Source: JBEKDJ01 sp050014415 (GTDB lineage: Bacteria > Desulfobacterota > BSN033 > UBA1163). From it: a stretch of DNA of 10,606 nt. Below the pieces are notes generated by a model that was not told where the DNA came from, searched no databases, and worked only from the letters and a program-made list of their open reading frames with translations. The DNA lies in assembly GCA_050014415.1 (NCBI GenBank), contig JBEKDJ010000227.1, forward strand, positions 1-10,606, in the 5' to 3' direction. Numbering within the stretch: the first letter of the stretch is position 1; every line of letters begins with the position of its first letter. Shown here one piece after another: positions 1 through 7,352 of this stretch. The position numbers and the translations under genes were made by a program.

Positions 1-24
1 GCAGGTGACGCTCCGTCATGAGGG

Positions 25-1947
25 TTATTGTTCTTTACCGGCGCAAAAAACAGGGATGAGGTCGTCCAAGTCCAGTCTATGCAGGGTCTCCGGTTGCGGC
101 AGCCCGGTCGCTTCATCCCATCCCCGCAGACGGTAGTATTCCTTAAGCATACTGGTAAACTTGCCCCTGTCAAGCATCTTGCCGGAAGCTGACACCACTT
201 CATCGCCAGGTCCGGGCACTATTACCGGCTGACCGTGTGAGTCGGTTTGCAGCGGTTGGGTGAAGTTAAATTCCAGGGGGTAATCGGCCTCGGGGATTTT
301 TCTCCCCTCACGCAGGAGGATCGCTCGCTGTTGAGTGCAGATACGCTCGGCGCACCCAACCAGCTCATCACCCGCTACGCCGGTTACGGCAGAGAAGAGC
401 CTGGTTTCCAGTTCCGGGTCGCCCACACCATCCGGTGAGTTGAAGGAATAGCATATTGGCCAGCCGGAATCACATAGCCCTAGGCTATCCTTGAGATAGG
501 TTCGGTTTTGAATATTCCTAGCCGCCAGGGCTTTACCATCATAGCTGGACAAATCCCCCGCAGCTTCGCTTCCCCAGAAGGTTCTCGCGATAGCATGAAA
601 CACGCTATTGGTCACGGGCGTAGCGCCTGGTTGAAACCTGTTGATTGCCCAGGCTGCCCTGACGAAACCGATTTCGTGAATCAGGGGCTGATGAACTCTG
701 GGCTCCATGGGGTAGAGTAGGCCGTGCGCCACAATGGCTCTGGGTGGCGCCGCGTCATTCTGGCCGATAGGAGCGACGGTATTGCTCAACAGCTTACCGG
801 CGGTGGCACTTACCTTGTCTTGCGCCCGTACCAGCCCCTCAGCTAGGATATCGCCAAAGCCCTCACGGTAGGCGATTGCGTGCAGTAGTGTTTCCAGAAA
901 CTCTCTCGTACCGATTCTGGACAGCGGGAGGCTGGTTTCAGCTTCGGTCATGGCCCCGGCCTGGTGGCAAGCATAGAGCCAATCAATAATGTTCTGCAGC
1001 TCGAAAGTACACATAGAGTAATCGTTAGCCAGGGTCGGTGCGTCGAATAGCGTCTCTATCGGCTCGTTCTCCCTATTGTATCTCCACGGCAAGTAGTATT
1101 CCATGGCTTGGCAGCGGCGGTAACCTTCCAGTGTCTGGCCGTATCGATAAAATCCTTTGATGCATTCCATGCCGCATTGGTAGCAGCCCCCCTTGCCGAT
1201 GACTTCCAATAGATGTCCGTGGCCGGTCATCGTAATCATCGGGGGAATGGAAAGTCGGACCCGCTTACTGATTGTCATGGCGTAGCGGCTAAGCTCTTTG
1301 AGCCAAGTCGGGTCAGCTACCGTAGGTTTACCGTTACCTTTCGCAACGATCGCCTTGAGGTTTTTGGAGCCCATCACCGCTCCGAAGCCCGCTGTGGAGG
1401 TGGACTGGTGAGAGCCAAAAATAATGGCCGATCTTACCAACCTCTCACCGGCCACCCCGGTAGTGAGAAAACGTGCTCCCGCGCCGTAGGCTTGCTGAAG
1501 CTTCTCGCCAACATGGTACGCTCCATGTCCCCACAGCAACGAAGCATCTTCGAGTTCTACTTCACCATCATCAATCAACAAGCAAACAGGTTTGGGAGCA
1601 CGGCCAGTAATGACCATTCCGTCAAAGCCAGCTTTCTTAAGCTCGGCGCCAAAGAACCCGCCGATGTTACTGTAGCAATATCCTTCGGGGTATGTCATCG
1701 GTGATTTGCCCACCACTGATAAACGGTTGGCAGCAGGAACCCCCGTAGCTACCAAGGGCCCTGTCATAAAGATGAGCCGGTTCTGGGGGTCGAAGGCTCT
1801 GATCTCCGGCGCCACTGTTTCCCAGTAGATTCTAGAGGCAAGGCCTCGTCCTCCCACATATTTCCCGGCATTTGGCTCTGTTGGGAGACGGGTTATCTTC
1901 CCGTTATTCAGGTCCACACTGATTATCGCCCCTACCCAACCTTTCAT
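25..1947 (-). CDS. Aldehyde:ferredoxin oxidoreductase (AOR) family, tungsten/molybdenum enzyme
   Basis: A 640-residue cytoplasmic oxidoreductase. The family oxidises aldehydes to carboxylic acids (or the reverse) and passes electrons to ferredoxin through a bis-pterin W/Mo cofactor and a [4Fe-4S] cluster. The N-terminal domain has the expected GGRGLASRI stretch (residues 32-40), the pterin-site region TGP...ANRLSVVGKSP (62-83) and GFGAVMGSKNLKAI (187-200). Three cluster ligands are visible as CYQCGMEC (C255, C258, C262), and the fourth is C492 in DSLGLCD; this matches the C-x2-C-x3-C plus distal Cys pattern of Pyrococcus AOR. Length is normal for the family (about 600-640). The ATG at 1947 has a strong GGAGG (1954-1958) six bases upstream. 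The substrate cannot be read from sequence. No ferredoxin-like or cofactor-synthesis gene is adjacent here; the gene may continue an operon beyond position 1. Family call is secure. Confidence 0.93.
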   Translation of the reverse strand: MKGWVGAIISVDLNNGKITRLPTEPNAGKYVGGRGLASRIYWETVAPEIRAFDPQNRLIFMTGPLVATGVPAANRLSVVGKSPMTYPEGYCYSNIGGFFGAELKKAGFDGMVITGRAPKPVCLLIDDGEVELEDASLLWGHGAYHVGEKLQQAYGAGARFLTTGVAGERLVRSAIIFGSHQSTSTAGFGAVMGSKNLKAIVAKGNGKPTVADPTWLKELSRYAMTISKRVRLSIPPMITMTGHGHLLEVIGKGGCYQCGMECIKGFYRYGQTLEGYRRCQAMEYYLPWRYNRENEPIETLFDAPTLANDYSMCTFELQNIIDWLYACHQAGAMTEAETSLPLSRIGTREFLETLLHAIAYREGFGDILAEGLVRAQDKVSATAGKLLSNTVAPIGQNDAAPPRAIVAHGLLYPMEPRVHQPLIHEIGFVRAAWAINRFQPGATPVTNSVFHAIARTFWGSEAAGDLSSYDGKALAARNIQNRTYLKDSLGLCDSGWPICYSFNSPDGVGDPELETRLFSAVTGVAGDELVGCAERICTQQRAILLREGRKIPEADYPLEFNFTQPLQTDSHGQPVIVPGPGDEVVSASGKMLDRGKFTSMLKEYYRLRGWDEATGLPQPETLHRLDLDDLIPVFCAGKEQ

Positions 1948-2690
1948 CCACTGCCTCCACGCAGTAATCTAGGAAAGAACCTGTGTTACAAGCCACCCTA
2001 GATGAAAGTGTTAAGTCTTCCTTCTTGAATTCTGTGCTTCGTATCAGAAATCCTGTTCATCTGTCTGAAACCAAGGGCAGAATCATCACCTACCACCATG
2101 AGAGGGTTTCGCGTTTCTCAGTTTTCCATAAAACGACTCAGTATTTCCTTCTACCAGGGGTTCCCCGGATCTACAAAGGCCGTGGGGATCTGAATTCTCC
2201 CAATACCAGAAATGCGCGTCTCTCAAAGACCGCAAGTGCTTCAAACAGTCAACGAAACGGACCCGTTCTGCGGAGCCCTCAAATGTATTCTGAGAAGTGG
2301 AATGATTTCTTCCAACCCCGGTTAGGGAAGGAACGGTCTGGCTCTTCCCAGCTGGAAGTCTGGTTGCCATGTCTCTTCTTGAGATTGTGTGTCATTGGAG
2401 ACCTGGGGTTAGTGGCCGCGACAGCGCTGGGCTGGCGGCAAGTGGGTGATAAAAGCCATTGGCCGCACTTGGAATAGGAGGTAGCTCTTGACATTGGCTC
2501 ATGATTCAGGTCCATTAATCCCCAATATCTTCTTGCCACGGTCCGTACCCCAAAGATGCCTTCTTGGTATCTCTGATATTACATTGATCACCCGTTCTTA
2601 CAACTATACGAAAGTAGGATTTCTGGTTGAATCTGGCCTTCGAACCAGGCACATTCAAGAGGGGTTATTCTATCAACTATTTGGGGTCGT
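1948..2690. other. Gene-poor spacer, no recognised feature
   Basis: About 740 bp between the AOR start and the aldolase stop. Several frames are open for 70-160 codons on both strands, but none begins at a convincing ribosome binding site or reads like a known protein family, and they overlap one another. Composition resembles the flanking genes. I see no tRNA, no clear terminator and no transposase. It may be decayed coding DNA, but I cannot name an ancestor. Confidence 0.4.
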
Positions 2691-3716
2691 CTATTTCCAA
2701 TAACGGTCGTTGGTGAGCCGCTCTTCAACATTGATCTTATAAAACTCCTGAATGGGCATCAGCACTTCTCTATCCTTTTCATAAACCCACTTGAGTGCAT
2801 TTCTAACAACCTCCACACCCTTGGGTGTCATCTTTCCAAGGGGTGGGCGGCATGGCCCAGAGGGTAGTCCGAGTCCCTTCATCATTGTCTTAATCGCTAA
2901 TGGATTTCTAAATCTACAGGGGACTTCAAATCCTTCGTAAGATTCAATGGTATTAACCGTCACCACTTTGAAAAGGGGATCCAGGACATCCTTCATACGA
3001 TTGGCCCTCTCCATATTTCCATCCCGTATGGCTTTAACCATGTCACCTATGGCACCCGGTACGATGTTAGATGTCACGCAGATCACTCCAGACGCACGAA
3101 TATCATTCCGAGTCATCATCTCAAAGGTCTTATCATCGTCACCAGAAAGAATATCAAAGTCTTCTCCGCACAGAGTCCTCGTCTTGGCCATCCGCTCGAG
3201 ATCTCCGGTTGCCTCTTTCACGGATCTTAAATTCTTAAACTTACGATGAAGGATGGCCAGATCCTCCACCTCCAATTTCGTTCCCGTCCTTCCAGGGATG
3301 ACATAAGGCACGATGAAAGCTCTCCGAAATGCCTTTGCAATCACTTCATAATATTGTGTCCTCAGCTCGAGGGAGGATGGTCCATTATAGTAACAATCGA
3401 CGAGCAGCAGTCCCTGGACCCCTGCTTCAACGGCATGTTTTGATCCTCTCATGGCCTCCTTCGTAGAATTTGAACCAGTGCTTGCAATGACAAAAGCTCT
3501 ACCCTGTGCCAATTTCGTCGTTTTTGTTATCACCCTGTCATGTTCTCTCCAATCCAAAGTCGGAGATTCTCCTGTCGTCGCAGTTGGGACAAGATTGGCT
3601 CCATTCTCTATCTGGAACTGGATATTCTTCTCCAAACCTTCAAAATCGATCTCCCCTTTTCGATCAAGAGGGGTCACCATGGCAGTCCAACAACCTTCAA
3701 ACCTCTCGAGTTTCAT
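2691..3716 (-). CDS. DapA / N-acetylneuraminate lyase family (class I aldolase)
   Basis: A 341-residue TIM-barrel aldolase of the DHDPS/NAL family, which condenses or cleaves pyruvate-type substrates through a lysine Schiff base. Visible family residues: ATTGE (46-50, the TT pair that binds the pyruvate carboxylate), YYNGPS (109-114), the catalytic Tyr in VPYVIPGRTG (Y138), the Arg of that motif (R143, where dihydrodipicolinate synthase binds its aldehyde substrate), the Schiff-base Lys in SVKEATGD (K167) and SGDD (191-194). The protein is about 50 residues longer than E. coli DapA (292), mostly at the C-terminus, so lysine synthesis is not certain and another 2-keto-acid aldolase role is possible. 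I chose the ATG at 3716, not one 39 bases upstream, because AAGGAGGAG (3723-3731) lies six bases before it and the family motif order begins there (MKLERFEGCWTAMVTP). It is transcribed divergently from lexA. Confidence 0.88.
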   Translation of the reverse strand: MKLERFEGCWTAMVTPLDRKGEIDFEGLEKNIQFQIENGANLVPTATTGESPTLDWREHDRVITKTTKLAQGRAFVIASTGSNSTKEAMRGSKHAVEAGVQGLLLVDCYYNGPSSLELRTQYYEVIAKAFRRAFIVPYVIPGRTGTKLEVEDLAILHRKFKNLRSVKEATGDLERMAKTRTLCGEDFDILSGDDDKTFEMMTRNDIRASGVICVTSNIVPGAIGDMVKAIRDGNMERANRMKDVLDPLFKVVTVNTIESYEGFEVPCRFRNPLAIKTMMKGLGLPSGPCRPPLGKMTPKGVEVVRNALKWVYEKDREVLMPIQEFYKINVEERLTNDRYWK

Positions 3717-3820
3717 CCCTATCTCCTCCTTCCTATATTTGAGCATATGAAACAACCAGTCACTTTTGGGATTTCTATTTGGTTTCTCAACCTAAACCTT
3801 AACCTCAACCTTTTTTCTCT

Positions 3821-3848
3821 ATTATGGGGCAAAAGAATAAAATTTCAA
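3821..3848 (-). promoter_or_regulatory. Probable sigma70-type promoter for the DapA-family gene
   Basis: Reading the minus strand, TTGAAA (3848-3843) is followed after 16 bases by CATAAT (3826-3821), close to the -35 and -10 consensus. This gives a leader of roughly 95 bases before the ATG at 3716. It lies back to back with the lexA promoter; the -35 hexamers are about 30 bases apart. Found by eye only. Confidence 0.45.
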
Positions 3849-3879
3849 GAAGAAAAGGTTCACAACCTCCATTTTTTTC

Positions 3880-3908
3880 TTGACACCTGTATAAATTTAC
3901 AGTATAAG
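3880..3908 (+). promoter_or_regulatory. lexA promoter (sigma70-type)
   Basis: TTGACA (3880-3885), a 17-base spacer, then TATAAG (3903-3908): a consensus -35, ideal spacing and a near-consensus -10. Transcription would start near 3915, leaving a 5' leader of about 25-30 bases before the lexA start codon. The spacer is filled by the LexA box, so bound LexA would block polymerase directly. No terminator-like hairpin is seen between lexA and the two genes after it, so this promoter probably also drives the R-M genes. Confidence 0.85.
3887..3902. promoter_or_regulatory. LexA box (SOS operator), CTGT-N8-ACAG
   Basis: The spacer of the lexA promoter contains CTGTATAAATTTACAG, an exact match to the gamma-proteobacterial SOS box CTGT-N8-ACAG with an AT-rich centre. 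It touches both the -35 and -10 hexamers, as expected for lexA autorepression. The adjacent LexA has the matching Escherichia-like recognition helix (FRSPNAVQEHLKAL), so operator and repressor agree. Confidence 0.88.
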
Positions 3909-3939
3909 GGATTTAACGCCAAGTTCTTCGAGTCTGCCT

Positions 3940-4599
3940 ATGGTGATGAAACAATCTGTATTGACAAAACGCCAAGCGGAAATCTTAAGTTTTATCAAAA
4001 CCCACATTCGGTACTCGGGCTTCCCTCCTACCATTTCTGAAATTCAAGGACAATTCTCCTTTAGATCCCCTAATGCTGTTCAAGAGCACTTAAAGGCCCT
4101 CGTGCGGAAAGGTCAGATTCGGCGGACCCCAAATCAGTGGAGGGGATTGGAGCTTACGGTCTCCAACAAGAACAGGGACGAAGTTCCTCAATATTCCACC
4201 GTTTCCGTTCCATTGATTGGGCGGGTTACCGCAGGGCTGCCCGTTTTGGCTGAAGAAAATTTTGAAGGGACAATTTCCGTGGATCGCTCTCTCGTTGGCC
4301 GAGCCACAAGACTCTTTGCGCTTCACGTGCGTGGCGACAGCATGATAGAGGCTGGCATCTATGATGGAGATATTGCCATTGCCCAACAACAATCCGTTGC
4401 AGATCACGGAGACATTGTTATCGCTTTGCTTGGCGATGAAGCCACGGTGAAAAGGTTTTATCGCAAGAAAAAGGTCATCATTTTGCAGCCAGAAAATGAT
4501 ACGATAACGCCTATAAAAATTAGTGAAGGAAGCGATTTCAAGATTTTGGGCAGAGTCATTGCCACATTGCACCGGATAGGAAACGAAAGAGCGGCATGA
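3940..4599 (+). CDS. lexA: LexA repressor, SOS response regulator (S24 self-cleaving)
   Basis: A 219-residue LexA. The N-terminal winged helix (about residues 8-70) includes PPTISEI and FRSPNAVQEHLKAL, nearly the E. coli recognition helix. The cleavage site is Ala98-Gly99 in GRVTAGLPV. The S24 catalytic dyad is Ser134 (RGDSMIEAGI) and Lys171 (ATVKRFYRK). RecA filaments on damaged DNA stimulate self-cleavage, which lifts repression. The start could be the ATG at 3940 or the in-frame ATG at 3946 (MKQSVLTKRQ, closer to the E. coli N-terminus); neither has a strong Shine-Dalgarno sequence. All functional residues are present, so it should be active. It is preceded by its own promoter and operator and followed after 28 bases by a methyltransferase instead of the usual SOS genes. 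It may be the host's only lexA, or a copy tied to the R-M system; the window cannot tell. Confidence 0.95.
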   Translation: MVMKQSVLTKRQAEILSFIKTHIRYSGFPPTISEIQGQFSFRSPNAVQEHLKALVRKGQIRRTPNQWRGLELTVSNKNRDEVPQYSTVSVPLIGRVTAGLPVLAEENFEGTISVDRSLVGRATRLFALHVRGDSMIEAGIYDGDIAIAQQQSVADHGDIVIALLGDEATVKRFYRKKKVIILQPENDTITPIKISEGSDFKILGRVIATLHRIGNERAA

Positions 4600-4627
4600 T
4601 ACGCTCACTGCTCTAAGGGAACACGAT

Positions 4628-5995
4628 ATGCAGAGATTAGACCTTCAGCAAGCATCTTTCCCTCAGTCTCAGATACGCGGCGAGAAGAGCTACGCTTCTC
4701 GTCAGGCGTTTGAGGAAGGGACGTCATCCCCGGTTGAGCAGAGACAAATGCTGGAAATAAAATATGGACACCTCTTCCAAGAGAAGCCTGACTACCGTCA
4801 GCTGGTGACTTACGTTCCTAACAAGAAATTGCCGGTATACAATTGGTTCAAATATAAAGAAGGTTTTTCGCAGCAGCTTGTCTTTAAACTTCTTCTCGAT
4901 TGGAAGATATCTAGAGATGAAATCATCCTTGATCCCTTTGCCGGATGTGGCACAGCCCTTCTTGCCTGCAAAGAGTTTGGCTGCAAGGCTGTGGGATTGG
5001 ACATTCTTCCCGTTGCCGTCTTTGTTGCAAAGGTAAAACTGCAGGATTGGCCTGATCTCGCTTTGCTTCACAATGCCGTTGAAACGCTTTTTGATAAGAA
5101 ATACAAGCAACCAACCCTATCCTTCCCTAAGGTTGCAATTATTGATAAAGCGTTTCCAAAAAAGGTTCAAGATGAGATCTTATTCTACAAAGAGTGCATC
5201 TCAGAATTTGAGAAGCCCCTACAAGACTTTTTAATGTTGGGTCTGATTAGCATCCTGGAACAGGTCAGCTATACTTCGAAAGATGGCCAATTCTTAAGAT
5301 TAGTGGATAGGAATATTCCTTCCGTTAAGAAGACCCTGAAAGAACAACTGTCCGAAATGCTCGATGATCTTTACCAGCAACAACAGGTTTTATTTAAAGG
5401 TGGGAAAGCAAAAGTTGAAATCTTGCAAGGCGATGCGAGGGAACCGCATCTCCCTAAAAAATATTGGGGTAAAATCGGAGCTGTCATTACCTCGCCACCC
5501 TATTTGAACCGGTATGATTATTCCCGAACCTACTCCCTTGAATTATGCACGCTCTTTGTCGATAAGTTTTCGGACCTAAGAAATATCAGGCATAGCCTAT
5601 TGAGGTCTCATATAGAATCACGCGAGCATTTGGGAAAAGAAATAAGCCTGCCTGCTTTAGATGAAATTTTGAAAAACCTAAAAATGAAGGACCTAAACAA
5701 CGACCGCATCCCAATCATGATCAAAGGGTATTTTGAAGATATGAACCTGGTCATCAAACAGTTAGTACATTATTTAAGACCGGGTGGCCTTATCGCTCTT
5801 GTTGTAGCGAACGCCCGCTTTGAAGGAGAGTTGGTTCCAACCGATCTGATCCTATCTGAATTGGCCGAGAATCATGGTCTCAAGACAGAAAGCATATGGG
5901 TAACCCGCTACAAAGGAAACAGTTCTCAACAGATGGGTCGTTATGGACGTATTCCAGTAAGAGAGAGCATTGTTTTTTGGAGAAAACCTGTTTGA
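4628..5995 (+). CDS. Type II DNA methyltransferase (amino-methyltransferase, N4-cytosine or N6-adenine)
   Basis: A 455-residue modification enzyme that transfers a methyl group from S-adenosylmethionine to an exocyclic amino group of DNA. Visible motifs in order: a motif X-like YNWFKYKEGFS (71-81); motif I DPFAGCGT (102-109), the SAM-binding loop, followed by the acidic GLDI (123-126); QGDAR (267-271); catalytic motif IV TSPPY (288-292); RPGGLIALVVAN (384-395); and a conserved tail NSSQQMGRYGR...RES (431-446). TSPPY is frequent in N4-cytosine enzymes but does not prove the base. The roughly 180 residues between motifs I and IV probably hold target recognition. The ATG at 4628 has AAGGGA seven bases upstream. 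It is in tandem with lexA (28-base gap) and overlaps the endonuclease start. The final 46 codons recur as a fragment at 7201-7342. Recognition site unknown. Confidence 0.9.
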   Translation: MQRLDLQQASFPQSQIRGEKSYASRQAFEEGTSSPVEQRQMLEIKYGHLFQEKPDYRQLVTYVPNKKLPVYNWFKYKEGFSQQLVFKLLLDWKISRDEIILDPFAGCGTALLACKEFGCKAVGLDILPVAVFVAKVKLQDWPDLALLHNAVETLFDKKYKQPTLSFPKVAIIDKAFPKKVQDEILFYKECISEFEKPLQDFLMLGLISILEQVSYTSKDGQFLRLVDRNIPSVKKTLKEQLSEMLDDLYQQQQVLFKGGKAKVEILQGDAREPHLPKKYWGKIGAVITSPPYLNRYDYSRTYSLELCTLFVDKFSDLRNIRHSLLRSHIESREHLGKEISLPALDEILKNLKMKDLNNDRIPIMIKGYFEDMNLVIKQLVHYLRPGGLIALVVANARFEGELVPTDLILSELAENHGLKTESIWVTRYKGNSSQQMGRYGRIPVRESIVFWRKPV

Positions 5996-5998
5996 GCC
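5854..5998 (+). repeat. Direct repeat, copy A (3' end of methyltransferase gene)
   Basis: The last ~140 bases of the methyltransferase gene plus the overlapping endonuclease start align without gaps to 7201-7345, at a constant offset of 1347. I count 15 mismatches in the first 144 bases, about 90% identity. The copies diverge abruptly after the TTGAG around the stop codon. Confidence 0.93.
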
Positions 5999-6987
5999 CA
6001 ACCGGAAAGAGAAAATCTCAAAGCTCTTCCCTTACCGATGCCCTTCTTAAATCGTATATAGCAAGGGCAAAGCTCTTCTATTCAGTCTTACATAAGAAGA
6101 ATATCCCTAACCTTTTTGAGCGAGTAAAACAGTTAGCAACAAATAAGTTGACATGGAACCTTTCAGAACTGGGAATTCTGAATCAAGCCTTTTTAATTGT
6201 GAAGAAAGCCTCTATTGAGCCAGCCCATATTTTCTGCCATCCATCTCTCCTCGAGCAGGACGCTGATCTCTTCGAATACTACCGGAATTTGGCAGCTTTA
6301 TCTCAAAAAGGATTGAGTCAAATTCTTTCTGGACGAGTTCCCAAGTCCCGCAAAGGCGATTACCGTGAGAGGTATCGAGTGATTGTCCAGATACTAAACC
6401 AGATTATCTCGAGTGTGATTGTCGATGCTAAGGGGTTCTCTCTATCCCTTGCGCAAAATACGATTCTGAGTGAGATGGGGGCAGAGATTCAGGGCACCTG
6501 GGTGAATATGATTGGACAGGGAGCGGCTAAGGCTGTCGAAGGCATCATCCATGACCATGCCCAGGCAGAAGGGTTCATCTCATCGACCGAAAAGGAAGAA
6601 GTTTCTGTCTCAGGCAAAAAGCGGAAGCAGATTCATCTGGTTCTGACTAACAACTGGCATATTATCTTCTCATCAGAGCCCGACATTGCAATCAGAGATC
6701 CAAAAGGCCGGCTTCAGGTCGCTATTGAGATTAAGGGGAGCATGGATAAGGCAGGCGCACAGACACGTTTAGGAGAAGCGAAGAAATCATTTGCCAAAGC
6801 GAAAACGGAAAATGCCCATTGCAGTACCATTTATCTTGCCAGCTGCTTTACGGATGCTGTTCTTTCTCAATTAAAGACAGAGCGGGAAGTCAACCTTCAC
6901 TTTAACCTGATAGAAATCCTTGCAGACGAAGCGAAAAAAATACAGTTCCTGAAAGAACTGTTCCATTACCAGATCAGGATTGAATAG
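5992..6987 (+). CDS. Type II restriction endonuclease, PD-(D/E)XK fold, possibly XcyI-like
   Basis: The partner nuclease of the upstream methyltransferase. The likely protein is 331 residues from the TTG at 5992, which overlaps the methyltransferase stop (TTGA) and has GGAG at 5979-5982; an upstream ATG at 5896 would lie 100 bases inside the methyltransferase. The catalytic core is visible as EPDIAI (P230, D231), then after 14 residues EIK (E246-K248), the D...ExK signature of this nuclease fold. E183 in GQGAAKAVEGII is a possible extra metal ligand. The pattern of HPSLLE...YYRNLAALSQKG (83-107), GxGAAKxVEG and EPDIAI...AIEIKGSMDKAG recalls the XcyI family (which cuts CCCGGG), and length fits, but this is from memory and the specificity may differ. 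Translational coupling to the methyltransferase would keep modification ahead of restriction. No membrane segments or frameshifts are seen. Confidence 0.82.
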   Translation: MSPTGKRKSQSSSLTDALLKSYIARAKLFYSVLHKKNIPNLFERVKQLATNKLTWNLSELGILNQAFLIVKKASIEPAHIFCHPSLLEQDADLFEYYRNLAALSQKGLSQILSGRVPKSRKGDYRERYRVIVQILNQIISSVIVDAKGFSLSLAQNTILSEMGAEIQGTWVNMIGQGAAKAVEGIIHDHAQAEGFISSTEKEEVSVSGKKRKQIHLVLTNNWHIIFSSEPDIAIRDPKGRLQVAIEIKGSMDKAGAQTRLGEAKKSFAKAKTENAHCSTIYLASCFTDAVLSQLKTEREVNLHFNLIEILADEAKKIQFLKELFHYQIRIE

Positions 6988-7200
6988 TTTTTCGTTTCAT
7001 CATAGCGAAAAGCATTATCATTCAACATAGGGCGCGAACCGGGCAGTGCAAATCAGGGTAAAGTGAGGGAATAAACAGGATGGGACCATATACCGAGGCA
7101 ACCTAGACCTTAGGGATGGCCATCTTAACCTTTGTTATGGCGATCAGCGAGGATGAGTGCATTAAGAAAAATTGACAGCTTTGAACAACGCCCCTGAGGA
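6988..7200. other. Spacer between endonuclease gene and methyltransferase relic
   Basis: About 210 bases with stop codons in all frames and no recognised gene. A TTTTCG/CGAAAA hairpin (6989-6994 with 7006-7011) follows the endonuclease stop, but it is AT-rich and lacks a T-run, so a terminator is doubtful. A TTGACA at 7172-7177 has no good -10 partner. No similarity to the methyltransferase gene is seen before 7201. Confidence 0.4.
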
Positions 7201-7342
7201 ATCTGAATTGGATGAGATCCATGGTCTTATGACGGAAAGCATATGGGTAACACGCTACAAAGGGAACAGTTCTCAACAGATGGGCCGTTATGGACGTATT
7301 CCACTAAGAGAGAACATCGTTTTTTGGAGAAAACCTGATTGA
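7201..7342 (+). pseudogene. Relic of a second methyltransferase gene (last 46 codons)
   Basis: Reading on from 7202 gives SELDEIHGLMTESIWVTRYK and continues through NSSQQMGRYGRIPLRENIVF to WRKPD and a stop at 7340-7342. It is collinear with residues 410-455 of the intact methyltransferase. About half of the changed codons are synonymous, and the conserved NSSQQMGRYGR block is identical. The frame is open only back to a stop at 7163-7165, so the catalytic part is gone. After the stop the copy keeps an overlapping TTG start (MSP), then diverges and reaches a stop, as if a second endonuclease gene was cut off after three codons. It is therefore the remains of another R-M unit and not a functional gene. 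Confidence 0.88.
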
Positions 7343-7345
7343 GTC
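7201..7345 (+). repeat. Direct repeat, copy B
   Basis: Gap-free counterpart of 5854-5998. With copy A it brackets the whole endonuclease gene. Recombination between the copies would remove 1347 bases and rebuild a full-length methyltransferase reading frame. Confidence 0.93.
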
Positions 7346-7352
7346 CGAAAAC

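Noticed and set aside
2615..2690. tRNA-like signature on the minus strand (GTTGATAGA and GGTTCGAA)
   Set aside because: The T-arm, D-stem and acceptor stem do not pair, so it cannot fold as a cloverleaf.
1983..2703. Overlapping open frames of 70-160 codons on both strands between the AOR and aldolase genes
   Set aside because: None has a convincing ribosome site or recognisable family pattern, and they contradict each other by overlapping on opposite strands.
3787..3812. Short AACCT-type tandem motif resembling a telomere-like repeat
   Set aside because: Only about four degenerate units in an AT-rich leader; consistent with simple-sequence drift.
5896..5991. ATG at 5896 as the endonuclease start
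   Set aside because: It would overlap the methyltransferase by 100 bases and translate its conserved tail out of frame; the TTG at 5992 with GGAG and a TTGA overlap explains the start better.
6989..7011. Hairpin after the endonuclease stop as a terminator
   Set aside because: The stem is six AT-rich pairs with an 11-base loop and no T-run on either strand.
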